Source: Cryptomeria japonica (lineage: Eukaryota; Streptophyta; Pinopsida; Cupressales; Cupressaceae). From it: a stretch of 64,000 nt of DNA. Position 1 is the stretch's first letter. The number at the start of each line of letters is the position of its first letter. The notes under the pieces are model-generated. The model was not told the DNA's origin. It saw nothing but the letters and a program-made list of their open reading frames with translations, and did no database searches. Position numbers and translations under genes: made by a program. The stretch lies in the NCBI RefSeq assembly GCF_030272615.1, contig NC_081406.1, forward strand, positions 403,512,939 to 403,576,938. The letters are read 5' to 3'. Of this stretch, positions 1 through 11,595 are shown one piece after another.

Positions 1-1440
1 CTATAATAGCTCCCTTTTGCCTATCATCTACAAACTGAGGATCCATTAGCTCACTTTCTTCATCTCTGACATCAACAATGTTCATTTTCAACTCAAAGGC
101 CATGACCTGCTGTAGGGTGAACATTTGGTGTGTCCTTTTCCTAACTTCAAACTCATCGCTACAATTAGCCCAAAAATCTTCAATATTTGGCACATGAAGA
201 AAATCTTTCCTCAATGTTAGATGGGCGATGACAAACCCTTTAGCATCAAAATTCACTCGCAGACCATATAATGGAAAATTTAATTTCTTAAATTCAAGTT
301 CTAAGTTCAAGGCATTAGAAACACTATTACAAATTAAATAAGTTAATTCAATCAGAAATGAGACACCTGATTGATATCTAGCTCTATATTTTGTGTCAAT
401 ATAAGTCAATTACTTGCATATCTCCATTAAAATATGTCTATCAAATGCATATCTGGGCAGCCTGTATGGTTCTCCTTCAAAAACCCCTACCCTTAGGTAA
501 GTAAACTTGGGAAATTGTATGAAAAAGCTTCCATAAGTACTAATCAATTATATTTCTTCATCTGACAATCTTTTATGAATGCTTCCCTTCAATTGATACA
601 CCATCCCGCCAAGGAAAATGTGTAGTTTTCGATAATTTTCATAGGACCTTTGTTGTTGAAGATGCGGGTGATATTCAAATATTCTCATATTATCCACCCA
701 TGATTCATGGTAAAAACCGGGTCATGGTCTAATGCATGCAAGAAATACAGAAGATATTATGACATGTAGAAGTTTTTGATACCGAAGCAACTCATACCTT
801 CATGCAACCTATCTGCAATTAATTCCACCCAGTCAATATATCTCTTGTCACCAAGAATAACTTGTATGAATAAATACGTCCAATCTACCTAATAAAAGGC
901 AATCTGATTCCCTCTCACTCTTTGTAATAGAATGATTATGTCCCTGACTTCTTTGATTAGATATTCCCAGGTCAATGGATTTGGGAGTTGAGAACCTCCT
1001 CTTTGAAACTTTAACAACCAATTCCTTGCAATAGCATTCCTATAGAATGGTTCCTTTTCTGATAAAAGACCTTGTGACTTACACACCATCCAATCCTCCT
1101 CATATTTCTCCTTCTCAAGTATTTTCATAACGATAGCAACAACCTCCCGACTAACCCTAAGAAAAACCCCACCATCTGCACTTCTTACACGTCTCTCAAC
1201 AAGGTCATATTTGTTCATGCATTTGAGAACTAACTCAGGACATGACACCACTAAAGGGAAAGTTGTTGCTTCCACTAACCCACTATCTATAATCCTCTGC
1301 ATTAATAGAGAGCTAGTGGGATTTCTTGCCCTTTCATGGAATTCATCTAGGTCTACTGATGGCAGAAAAGTGTCTCCTAATTCAAGCAAGGTACAAACTA
1401 ACCAAGACTTCTGGTCTATCTTGGGAAATTTAGGCCTCAT
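1..1440 (-). pseudogene. Repetitive ORF of unknown function, broken, continues past the left edge
   Basis: I do not recognise the family. The best start is the ATG at 1440 (reads MRPKFPKIDQKSW). The frame is open to the stop at about 889, and an upstream in-frame extension reaches 1539. After frameshifts and stops the reading continues on the same strand. About 780-890 reads YIDWVELIADRLHEG, about 440-600 reads FIQFPKFTYLRV and GEPYRLPRY, and 402 to 1 is open without a stop and ends at the edge (ELMDPQFVDD). The whole is at least 450 codons. No transmembrane segment, zinc knuckle or catalytic motif is visible. The length, decay and TE surroundings suggest a repeat-encoded protein, perhaps gag-like, but that is inference. 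Confidence 0.55.
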
Positions 1441-1540
1441 TTTGAACTTACCACCAGAAAGAAAAACACAGCAAGGAAAACAAACTAAACCAACTGAACA
1501 ACTAAGCAAAGCTTCGAATTGAACCGACTGAACAACCAAG

Positions 1541-2550
1541 AAAAGCTTCTAATGTAAGAAATGACAGGTATGGGAAGAAGATTTTGAACTCACCTTTCAT
1601 GCAGAGATCAAAAATCCGAAGAGACAAGAACAGAAAATATCGCATGTGCAAATCCCTTACTTACCAAATTAGGCAAATGAAGAAGGCAAGTACTTCATTT
1701 TTTAATTTTTTTTAAATCTTGAAAAAGGCTTAAAAATCGGTCACACGATTTGATGTAATCATGATTGCATGCTTATCCATGCCAAATTATTCCGGAAAGA
1801 CTTAATTCTAACAAATCATTTACTACAAGTCTTTTCCCACCAATCCTTCCCTAAAATAATCATTCTCAAGTATGGCTCTTCATCATGACACATTCCCTCA
1901 AATTTCAGTTTTTAAACCCGTAATATTCCCTCCATGCTAATGCTTCCTCATCTTTATGTCTGCCACTTTGTGTCTAAAGTAAATCAATCCTTGAAGTTTG
2001 AAGTTTGAACTCTCCAAAAAGTAGTTCAAAAGTTCAAGTTCAAAAGAACAATATAAGGAAAAACCAAAACAAAGACAACACAAAGGCCACAACTTACGTG
2101 TTACAAAGACATGACATAGACAAGACTCAACTTTCTAAACTTTGAACTTTCCAAAAGGTTCAAGAGTTCAAGTTCAATAACAATTGACACTAAATACCAT
2201 TAACTTTTAAACTAGAACAAAGCCATGATACAACATGCTCCACTTGAACTTGAACCTTGAACTTTGAAAATGTTCAATGGGGAGGTTCGGTTCAAGACAA
2301 AATCTAATAAGACTAAACCCGAGAATTACACAACCTGAACTAAATAAATACTCCTTATTTTACATAACGTGAACACAAAATGCCTCAAGAAAATACGGAG
2401 GGTAACAAAGAACAAGGTAAATGAGGATGACAAAGTGATTAGAAATAAAGCTATATTATTATGCAATGGGTATGCACAAGTAGAGGGTGTAGATTTTGAA
2501 TAAACATTCTCCCATATTGCCAGACTTGAGGCCATTAGAATTTTTTTGGC
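1541..2550. other. Noncoding stretch with clustered GTTCAA-type words
   Basis: No credible coding frame is present; short open frames here lack any recognisable domain. Between about 1985 and 2300 the words GTTCAAGTTC, TTGAACTTTG and their complements recur in loose direct and inverted order. The stretch is probably the 5' flank or untranslated part of the TE carrying the ORF at 1-1440. I see no TG...CA boundaries or target duplication. Confidence 0.4.
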
Positions 2551-2559
2551 ATTTTCAGT

Positions 2560-3193
2560 GTGTAAAGGTTATAAAGTTTATCAAATGGATGTAAAATTTG
2601 CATTCTAAATGGAAATGTTGAAGAAAAGGTGTACATTGAGTAGCCTGAAGGATTTCAATTGCATGGGAATGAAGACTTTGTATGTAGATTAAGGAAAGCA
2701 CTCTATGGTCATAAGCAAGCACCCAGAGCATGGTATTCTAGGCTAAACAAATATCTACATCAACAAGGATTCAAGAAGGGGTGTTCTAACGGTAACCTAT
2801 ATATTAGAACATAAGGTAATCTCATGATTATGGTTGTTGTATATGTAGATGATATTATCTTTGCTGGGAATAAAGATAATTTGTGCAAAGAATTTGTTGA
2901 TCAAGTGCAATCAGAATTTGAAATGTCATTATTAGGAGAGTTTTCCTACTTCCTTGGTTTGAACCTATCTCAATTAAGCAAAGGTATATTAATTACACAA
3001 GCCAACTATGCCAAAGACATGTTGAAAAGGTTCCAAATGGAAGAGTGCATGCCTGTTAGTACTCCCATGGTGACTAGATGTAAACCAAGTAAAAAAGATG
3101 TTGGAAAAAATGTTGTCTCAACCTTGCATTTACATGAGGTTACTATTTATAGTAAGTATTTGTTTGAGCATGAAATAGTGTGAAATTATTTCT
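2560..3193 (+). pseudogene. Ty1/copia pol fragment: reverse transcriptase
   Basis: This is the remnant of a copia reverse transcriptase, which would copy element RNA into DNA in the virus-like particle. Motifs in order are VYQMDVK (start of the RT palm), an element-like EGF segment, RLRKALYG.KQAPRAWY (a copia hallmark), then the catalytic YVDDIIFAG at about 2845-2870. SEFEMSLLGE and YFLGL follow, and then a PVSTPM segment. A frameshift near 2600 and in-frame stops near 2640 and 2815 break it. After about 3130 the match fades and RNase H is missing. It lies just upstream of a polypurine tract and an LTR in the same orientation. Confidence 0.85.
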
Positions 3194-3532
3194 GAAGCTT
3201 TTGGTTGGCTAGATATGCATTTCGGTAAAGTTGCATCACAAGATCATAACTAGTTTTTGAAGATATTAAAGTTTTCATTTTGGAGGGGTTCAATGAAAAG
3301 TTTAAATTTTATTTTGAGGACTTTAGAGGCCCCAAAATGCCTTAAAAATTTGGTTTAAGAAGAATAGAAACTTACAAGGAAATAAATCACTTCATGAGCT
3401 TTATGGTGCTTTAAATGGTTCGTCAATATGACACACGGTTCTCGAGTTATGGCCTCCAGAAGTTTGTACTCCTGAAATAGGAAATACAAAATGTATCAAA
3501 CACATAAATGAGTTGTGAAAAGGAGGGACATG
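3194..3532 (+). other. Copia 3' untranslated region ending in a polypurine tract
   Basis: No coding frame is visible. The last bases before the LTR, about 3517-3530, are purine-rich (gaaaaggagggaca). This is the expected primer site for plus-strand DNA synthesis, placed directly against the LTR start at 3533. Confidence 0.55.
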
Positions 3533-3993
3533 TGTTGATGTGTATTTTAACATGTCATAAGGTATCTAGAAGGGAGATAAGGTCGGTTACACCTTATTGG
3601 GTGGTTTTAGTACATGGTTTTGTAATATCGTTTGATGGTTTCTTGTATTGTATCTCCTATATATGAGGTGTATGAGATAGAGGTTGTGTGTAAGAGTCTT
3701 ATGGCTATTGAGTTACCTTTGAATCTCTGATTAGTGGTACTCCTGCCAAGATCTTTCTCTGCAAGTATATTGTAATCTATTTTTTATTGCTGAATAATAT
3801 ATCAGGCAGATTTTGGAGTGTGGGGTTTTTCTCTCGAAAGGGTTTTCCCCATGTAAATCATTGTGTTATGGTTTGAATGTTATTATATCTATTTCTATTT
3901 TTTGTAACTATTGTGACGATCTGTAAAAGTTTTTACATTACTCTCCTCTTAAGGTTAGCATAGGAAGTTGTTCCACTACTTAACTTCCTTACA
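3533..3993 (+). repeat. Copia LTR, about 461 bp, plus orientation
   Basis: It begins TGTTGATGTG and ends CTTCCTTACA. A purine tract precedes it and a tRNA-iMet primer site follows it. It contains a TATA-like stretch (ctcctatatatgag, about 3655) and the pair ggtttttctc / gggttttccc near 3823-3850 that recurs in other copia LTRs of this window. It sits between a pol fragment upstream and a gag fragment downstream, so it looks shared by two internal regions. Confidence 0.7.
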
Positions 3994-3995
3994 AG

Positions 3996-4007
3996 TGGTA
4001 TCAGATC
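3996..4007 (+). other. Primer binding site, tRNA-iMet type
   Basis: TGGTATCAGATC lies two bases after the LTR end. It matches the usual plant copia primer site TGGTATCAGAGC except at one position. Confidence 0.75.
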
Positions 4008-4118
4008 TTGATCACCTTTGGTTTTAGTTGTGGGTTGTAGGGTTTTTTGAACTAATCTAGATTTGAGTGGGAGCTTGTGCAGAAGACACTTTTTGATCTT
4101 GTTGCAAGAATTTTTCAA

Positions 4119-4720
4119 ATGGCAAGTTCATCTGGGAGAACAGAGGTGGAGAAATTTAATGGAATGAATTTTGAGATGTGGAAGTTGAAGATGGAAGATA
4201 TGCTAATAGATCAAGATATATAGGATGTTATTAATGTGAATGTCCAAAGACCCTTAGATCCTTCTACGGTAGCTTAGTATGATGTTATGGACCAAAACGC
4301 CAAGGGTTTAATTAGACTGTGCCTAACAGACTCTGATCTAATCAATGTCCATGAAGAAAACTCTACAAAGAAGCTATGGACTAAGCTTGGTGAAATGTAT
4401 CAAGCAAAATATTTATTAAATCAAATTTTTTTATGGAAAAATTTGTATACCTTGAAGATGGAAGAGGGTGGATGAATTGTAGACCACCTACAAGAATGCA
4501 ATATGTTGGTGGCCCAATTGGTATCTGTCAATGTTAAGATGGACGAAGAGGAGAATTTCTAGATCTTGCTTTGTTCTTTGCCTGATTAGTGGGATTCTCT
4601 TTGTTGGCATTTGGCATAACTGATGCAAATTAGGTGATGCAGTTGAAGTTGGATGACTACATCGGTAAAGGATATAAGTCTATTTGTAATGAAGAGATTG
4701 AGATTTCTATGAAAAGATAA
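4119..4720 (+). pseudogene. Ty1/copia gag remnant
   Basis: The ATG at 4119 begins MASSSGRTEVEKFNGMNF.MWK, the typical copia gag opening (a short N-terminus, then the F-x-G-x-N-F-x-x-W motif). Further matches are the LIRLCLTDSDL segment, a KKLWTKLGEMYQAK segment and LLCSLPD.WDSL. Gag would form the virus-like particle. At least five in-frame stops occur, several of them TAG where tryptophan is usual (near 4220, 4275, 4560 and 4590). The zinc knuckle is not reached. The sequence runs into a tandem duplication and then the LTR of element A. Confidence 0.8.
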
Positions 4721-5351
4721 CATGATCAGTTATTTGTGTTGTCATTTCTGACAATTGATGTTCCTGATATTTTGTTTTGTCATCTAAGTGATTTGGTTTA
4801 TAGGAAGATGTGGTTTACCGACAATAAACTAAAGTTTGTGAAATAGGACTTTAACCAGTAAAGAAGAATTGTTTTGATTAGATCGGTCGATCGACAATGC
4901 TTGGTGATTTGGTTTGGATGGTGAACTTGTATCATGCAATTGTGTATATGATCGGAACTGGAACTTGTGATGATTACTAGAAGGTGTGTTTCTGATGAAT
5001 ACTAAGAGAGGGGGGTGAATTAGTTTGAGATTTCTATGAAAAGATAACATGATCAGTTATTTGTGTTGTCATTTCTGACAATTGATGTTCCTGATATTTT
5101 GTTTTGTCATCTAAGTGATTTGGTTTATAGGAAGATGTGGTTTACCGACAATAAACTAAAGTTTGTGAAATAGGACTTTAACCAGTAAAGAAGAATTGTT
5201 TTGATTAGATCGGTCGATCGACAATGCTTGGTGATTTGGTTTGGATGGTGAACTTGTATCATGCAATTGTGTATATGATCGGAACTGGAACTTGTGATGA
5301 TTACTAGAAGGTGTGTTTCTGATGAATACTAAGAGAGGGGGGTGAATTAGT
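4698..5351. repeat. Perfect tandem duplication, 2 x 327 bp
   Basis: 4698-5024 and 5025-5351 appear identical base for base on reading. The unit starts in the gag remnant (ttgagatttctatg) and ends in the first bases of the element A LTR (gggggtgaattagt). It therefore spans the insertion junction and arose after element A inserted, unless it is an assembly artefact. Confidence 0.9.
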
Positions 5352-6439
5352 ATGCCTAAGAACTTAACCAAACTCTTAAACAATTTTCCAGCAAACCGAT
5401 ATAGTAGTTTAAACAATAAACTAGTTAAAACGCAAACAAGCCAAATAGAAAATAAAGAATTCACCCATAGAAGCACAATCACCATAACACAAGAAGTTTT
5501 GATATGGAAACCCAAATGGGAAAAACCATGGTGAGTAAAACTCACAAGTCAACTATCTGTAGAATAGTAATGAGACCGGTTAAGGCCTTACAATGTTCTT
5601 CACCAGAACAGATCCTGTTAGGAATCCATATCTATGTTAGGAGATAAATCCTATTAAAGAATACCATGTTAAAGGATTTCAGATCCATGACTCTGAACCA
5701 CCTTGCTAGAGGATTTACAATAGGCTTGGCTGGGCCTGCCCGGTTAAGGGTTTCAGACTTGTCGAAGATATTAGTAATCAATAAGTAAATGATCTAGAAG
5801 ATAGCACATAATGCTTGATTAGATCCTTGACAGTTCTTTGTTAATGCATTATAGCATTACTTCAGTCTTCTATTCTTTGCACTCACAAGCTCTGTAGTGA
5901 GATACCTATTTCGCACAGACCCAATCTGTTCTACAATACTCGCACATATCAACAACACTTAAAACCCTAGACATGATGTCCTCATATAGGAACCTGATTT
6001 CATGTCGGTCCAATAAGATTAGACTACAATTTACTAGGTACAACAAATCTAGACTCATTTGGTAACATGACACACAAACACCACCAAAGTATCGGTGGAT
6101 GATAACTCATCATACTTTACAATTATACCACTTTAACACAATATACTGATTACCGGTTAACAAAGACTGGAAAACTGGAACATAGTGTTCCGATCAAAAA
6201 GATTAACCGTCTCTCAGGGTCTTCATTCCGCTTGAGGTCTTCATACCACTGGGGTTCTTCATTCATGCTATGATCACTAAGCATCTTCTACAAAACACCA
6301 ATAGCCTTTAACAAACAAAGACTATACATATAATAACATACAATACTAATTGGAACAACTTCTGGTTGAGAATAACTCACACATCAAATAAGTGTGTGTC
6401 CATCAATGACAATCACAACTAAACATCATCAAAATACCA
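5312..6439 (-). repeat. LTR of copia-like element A, minus orientation
   Basis: Read on the minus strand this LTR starts TGGTATTTTG at 6439, directly after a polypurine tract. It ends with the C-run signature near 5331-5345 (ttcacccccctctcttag) shared by the other copia LTRs here. It also has the paired motif ggtttttccc / gggtttcc near 5500-5520. A partial second copy of its terminal bases lies at about 4985-5024 because of the 327-bp duplication. About 1.13 kb. It is the 3' LTR of a truncated element whose 5' half is missing. Confidence 0.7.
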
Positions 6440-6455
6440 AAAATCTCCCCTTTGG
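6440..6455 (-). other. Polypurine tract of element A
   Basis: The minus strand reads ccaaaggggagatttt directly before the LTR. It is the plus-strand DNA primer site of a copia element and matches the equivalent position in element B. Confidence 0.7.
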
Positions 6456-7090
6456 CATTGATGGAAACACTTAGGAAAATTTTGATATCTAAGTTCTTAC
6501 AAAACAAAAACAGATGCCATAATCAAAATTACTCCCCCTAAGCATATGCACTACTCCCTTTGCAAAAATTACAAGTATGCGCATGAAAGTTTTCAATACT
6601 CCTCCCCATAAAATTTTATATTACTCCCCCTTTTCCAAAAATGACAAAGTAATGCAAAATATTCCCTTTTTGCATAATATAAAAACAAAGTATATGTTCA
6701 TGACAATAAAGAGTGAATCTTCTCAAAAAAAGATTTAAAGTTTTGCATAAAATTCTTCATGTCTGAAGACCATTAATCAAGAAGTGAGGCAGAAATTTCA
6801 CTCTCGGTCTTCATCTGGAAGGCTAATTCTTCCATTGCATCGATAGTGCTTATCTCCCATGTGACAGTAATAGCCTCCAATTTTAGGAAGCAATTCTGAA
6901 GAACCTGCAATTTTGGTAATAGAAGCAACTGGAGCTCCTGCAGATCTCGAGTCTGATTGCAGATCTCTGAGTCAAGCTTTGCAATCTAATGTTGGTGAGT
7001 ATGAACAGTCTATCCATATACCATGAATAGATCATAGAGCAATTTGAAGTTGTTGATATACTTCTATAACTCTGATTGGAGTTGACTTTT
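6456..7090 (-). other. Element A noncoding region between accessory ORF and LTR
   Basis: No coding frame is supported. On the minus strand several G-runs of the form aagggggagtaa recur (about 6530-6640). They look like degenerate repeats of the polypurine tract region. Confidence 0.45.
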
Positions 7091-8957
7091 TCATTTCAGA
7101 GCATCTTCACAAAATAGGTGAGGTTGGCAGATTTTGCTCAAGAGGAGATTACCTTCACCCATAGCTGAACTTATATCATCCTTTACCCTAAGCAGTTTTG
7201 CTCTGTCTTCATCCATTTTCTTTACTAATAAAACTTTCAGAGCTTTTTTATGCTTCTTCTCTATAGAAATCTGGGTAGCATCTTCTAAATATTGCACTTG
7301 ATCATCTACTACTATGCAAAGAAGTTTTAGCTTAGTCAGCAAGGAATTGGTACTAGGAAGGTTAGTACTGGGAATTAGATTGGAAAGAGTGTCAATAGAA
7401 AATGGAATGACATCCTCTTCTTTCTTTTTCCTCATTTATTCCAATCTGACCTGCGCTAGTGGAATGCTCCTCATTAGCTCACTTTCATCAATCAATTGAG
7501 TCAGACAGACAAGAGTCAAATCAGTGGGACTGGTGAGATCAAATTGCTTGGCTTAATCTCTGGTTGCCTTAGGTGTCTATCCTCCTTCCTTTGTCTTTCT
7601 CTCCTCTTGTCTTTTCTTCTCCTCTTCTTCTTTTTCCTGGGCTACCTTGGTGGCCTTCTCTTTCTCCTCTTCCACTCTCCTCTTCTCTTCTTCTTTCTTC
7701 CACTCTTCTTCCATCTTTTTCTCTTCTTCCTTTTTCTTATCTTCTTCATCCTTCTTCTTTTCCTCTTCTTCTCTTCTTCTTCCTCCTTCTTCTTCTCATC
7801 TTCTTTCTTCTTCTCCTCTTCCACTCTCTTCTTCTCTGCTTTCTTCTCTACTCTCTTGTCTCTCTCTCTCTGCTTGCTCTTTCTCTTGTTTCTCTTTTTC
7901 CTCTTTCTCTTTTTCCTATTTCTATTTTTCCACTTTCTCATCCTTTTATTTCTCTACTCTCTCCTTTTTAGCTTTCTATTTAACTGGAGTGGTATCCTCA
8001 ATATCTAGTGCATCAACATCAATGGGGTCATTTTGTTCTGCTATTCTTTCACCCAGACTGACAAAGATTTTATCCAGTTTGGTTGTGGATAAGTCAGGCT
8101 CTTGCTCAGCCTCTCGATTAGCTTCAGATACTTTTTGCATTTTGGCAGATGCCTTAACTTGCAGATGGGTGTCTTTTTCGACTTCAGAAGTTTTACCTCC
8201 GAGTAGCTGAAGTCTTCTTCTTCGCATGAAGAATATGCCTTTTTACTTATCAATAATCAAACAATTCTAAATTTGAGGCATCTGGAAAATATTGAGCAAA
8301 AACTTTCTCCTTGATGTCTTGTTCCTTTTCAATGGCAATGCACCATTTATTGTCCACAGAATCATACAAAGATTTATAAGTAACTGATTTAGTATCGGTC
8401 GGTGACCGATCATTAATACATAAATATTTAATAAGTTCTTATTCAACATCCTCATTTTCACTATCATTGAAATCATCAAAATATTCTTTTAAATCATCAA
8501 AAAATTTCCTTCTAATATTCTTTATGGTCCTTTGACAATGTGTCATAGGCTTGTAAGAGGAAATATCTATATTTACCAGTACAGAGGTTGCTGGTACATT
8601 ACCGGTTGACTTCACCTTCTTGCTTGATTGTCTTGTCTTCTTCATTTCTACCTCTGGTTAAGTGCCTTATGAATCCAGTGAGTTATTCCTGGTTTTCCTC
8701 TTCCTTTTGAATACCTTTGGTGGAATAGCCTCTGGTTTCTTTTTGGCTGGCGACCTCTTGGTCACTTTAGGACTGGCAGTAGATGTAACCGGTGCCGATA
8801 TCGATGGCACTACTTTACTCTTTTTCTACTTTGGTACTTTGACAGATTTGATCCTCTCGGAGTAAGTACTGGTCCTCTTCTTTTTAGGATCTAGTGGTGA
8901 AGCAAGTAGGGTAGAGGCATACCATGTCAGTATATCATTTACCACTTCATAGCCCAT
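7091..8957 (-). pseudogene. Element A accessory ORF, C-terminal part, broken
   Basis: I do not recognise a named domain. Reading leftward from 8957 the conceptual protein runs MGYEVVNDILTWYAST, then a basic segment (PKKKRTSTYSERIKSV; KVTKRSPAKKKPEAIPPKV), then MKKTRQSSKKVKSTG from about 8645. An acidic stretch and a long lysine/glutamate run (7642-7941) follow, and then a coiled-coil-like tail (KKMDEDRAKLLRVKDDISS, 7091-7435). Several stops and frameshifts interrupt it. The MGYE start and basic linker parallel the accessory ORF of element B (its EMGYETDD and PKKKKLTPKKK segments), so both probably belong to one family. It occupies the place where pol would be. Its N-terminal half is lost at 8957, where unrelated DNA begins. 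Confidence 0.6.
7590..7990. repeat. (CTT/CTC)n pyrimidine-rich low-complexity tract
   Basis: About 400 bp of almost pure pyrimidine on the plus strand. On the minus strand it encodes the lysine/glutamate run of the accessory ORF. Expansion of GAA/GAG codons has probably lengthened that region. Confidence 0.9.
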
Positions 8958-10590
8958 TTATGTGTATAAAAGGGAAGTCATCCAGATCAAGGGGGGACAA
9001 TCAGAGAGTCATAAGAACAAGATACTGCTATAAGGATTGAATATCATTTTGTATTAGAGAAGTCTATAGGAAGAAGAAGTATCATTTTGTGCAAGCAATC
9101 TGTAATGGAGTATCTGCAAGTATAGCTTATGTATGCAATTATTTCGTGAAGATTAATATACAAGGTTTGGTATTTCTTTTTCTAAATATTGTGTACACTT
9201 TTGTGTTAATGATTATCTTTGTCCTCTTGATAAATCTGTTTATAGATTTACTATGATGTGAATCACATGTCGTTGCATTAAGTGAAAGATTGAGTTCTTA
9301 TTGTTTGTGTAATGCATATTGAACCTTCATAGTTGATGAGAAATTGTCTCTTGAGTTGATAAGATATTTTGTCCACAAAGTGTCATATATATCCCTGGAT
9401 ACAGGCACTGGTCTGTTATTGATTTTATAAGGTTTTGATCTGTATGCATTGAAGGTCCTTAATAGAGAAACGTTCTTCCCAAATCTTATATGAACTGATC
9501 TATGCAGATTTTATTTAAGTCCTGAAAGCAATCTCATTTTCAATATACATTCACAATCATTTCTTTTCAAAGCATTCGTTTAAAGCACATAATAAAGCAT
9601 AGTTGCAGAACAATAATTTACCAATTGTGTAAACTTGCTAAAAGGTTTAAATCCACTATAAATAACCTCTTTTGTGCTTGAGAGGAAGAGGCATACCCAC
9701 CTAGGTTTAGTGGAGCCTAAAGTGCAGAGGGATTTGGTCTTTGACCATCCCTATTTGTTAGCCAGGGCTGATTGGACTACTTGAGGATTTGGCAAGTCTT
9801 TTGGTTTTCCAATCTGTGGTTTTGGAAACCAACAGAGCATACGCAAGTGTGCTTGGGGTTTAAAAGATAGACAAATTATTAATCAAAATTGAAGTGCAAA
9901 GGTGAATTTTAACCTAATTTTAATGTGTAAACAAACAAAAGAAGACAAAGCACACAAAATAGAAAATGTCCTACAAAACCACTTATGTTAGTAGTTTGGA
10001 GTATAACTTTTGGATAAACAAAAAAGACCCGCAAATAAAATTTATTAGAAAACAAATAAACCAATAAGGCCTAAAGAAAAATAAATTATAAAAAGGGGTT
10101 TTTGGATTATTTTTATATGTTTTAAAAAAATAATTAAAAATGGTGAAAAATACATAAGTTATGCATATTTAAAATTTAAAAATAAAACATCAATTTTGAA
10201 TGCTTATTCTTTAAATTTGAAGCAAAATTTGTAAAATTTACCACTACCATGAGGATGGTGTTCGAATCAACTTTCCAACAACTGCAAAAGCACAAAAAAC
10301 TGAAACTCCGTACAAAAGTTACATTAGTTTGAAAAAAATAACTAATTTCACCCTTAAAAAACCATTATTGTTAAAAAAAGAATTGAATTTTTTTAAAACA
10401 TTTTTGTTTTTTGATATTTTTTATTTGTATGATTCTAATTTTTTTAATTTTTTTTTATGAATTTTCATTGAAACATAAAAAAATACTATTTTAAAATTTT
10501 TAAAACTTAAAAAAAAAATTCAAAAAATTTTAAAAAGGAATTTTATTTTTTTTTCGAAATTTTTTTTTGTGTTTTTTATTTAGTGTTTGT
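8958..10590. other. TE-derived noncoding DNA with a TATA-type promoter near its left end
   Basis: The accessory ORF homology stops at 8957 and unrelated DNA begins. GTGTATAAAAGGG at about 8961-8973 is a strong TATA box on the plus strand, with about 130 bp of plausible leader after it. No credible ORF is present. 10080-10570 is dominated by A and T runs. It may be part of the LTR and leader of an old element, but I could not find matching ends. Confidence 0.4.
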
Positions 10591-11400
10591 AGTGTCGTAA
10601 ATTGTACTCCTTAATTATGAATCCAATTTCATTCTCATTATCACTTATTTTAATTTTCTCATTTCTCTAAGTATTTTGAGAACTTTTCTTACCTCGAATT
10701 AATCCTCAATTCAAGAATCCGAGTCTTATTTTACTTTAATCCTTCAATACTTTCTTATTTGAAACCTTATTTTAAAGTGTTTAAGCTTATATGGATCTTT
10801 ATCTCATTTTAAAGTTCAATGAACCTTTCCCCCACTTAAATATTGTCATTTTTAATATAAATTATATATCTAGTATTAGGGCCTTATTATCTCGTGACCA
10901 TTAAAATTTGGGCCTATTTTGTTTGGACATTGGGTACACCTTATGTCTAACTCTTTTTGGCTAAACTTTTGGGAGGATAAAGTGTCAGTGTTGCTATTTC
11001 TAAATCTATCCTTGATGTGAAAATTTTATTATTTTAAGTTGGCCAAAATGTGAATTTAACTTGAGAACTCTATATAAAACATCACTACCTAATTAATTTC
11101 ATCATCTCATTATTATCTTATCATTCCAATTCAATAGTAATTATTATTCTTCAAGAGAAAATCTGAGTTTAAGGAGCAACAAGCTACAACAAGGCATCTT
11201 TAAGTATATTTTCAGGATGGATTTTGTGATGATATATCATGTTATTGGATCAACACATGGAGGAATTATCTAAGAGAATTGCATCATCAATATCATTAAT
11301 CGTGAGGTAATATTGTTTTAGTTCAATATATTTATTTCATATTTCTATTTCTTTCCTAATCATTATTGTTGGAGGGTTGAGTCCAACCTAGAGTTTGAAT
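10591..11400 (+). repeat. Probable LTR with promoter, host of the gypsy insertion
   Basis: The stretch begins near TGTCGTAAATTG and has a TATA box, CTCTATATAAAAC, at about 11069-11081. Leader-like sequence follows, running without coding into the gypsy insertion at 11596. The same non-coding sequence resumes at 41638. The right end of the LTR is uncertain. Confidence 0.4.
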
Positions 11401-11595
11401 GAGGCAAGCCCCTATACATCTCGTCACCATTTTTTCTCCTTTTGTGTAGATGTAGGATCGGAAAGAGGTTTTAGGTTTAGATTGAGGACACATGAGCACA
11501 ATGTAGATAGAGAGATGAGTAGTGAGACAAAGTTCAGCAAAAAAGAGGATGAATGGGTGCCTAGTGCCCCTGTCCACCAAGACTAGGGTGCCTAG

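Noticed and set aside
7496-8210. Long plus-strand frames rich in Ser, Leu and Phe resembling membrane proteins
   Set aside because: They are shadows of the pyrimidine tract. The supported frame is on the minus strand with the accessory ORF.
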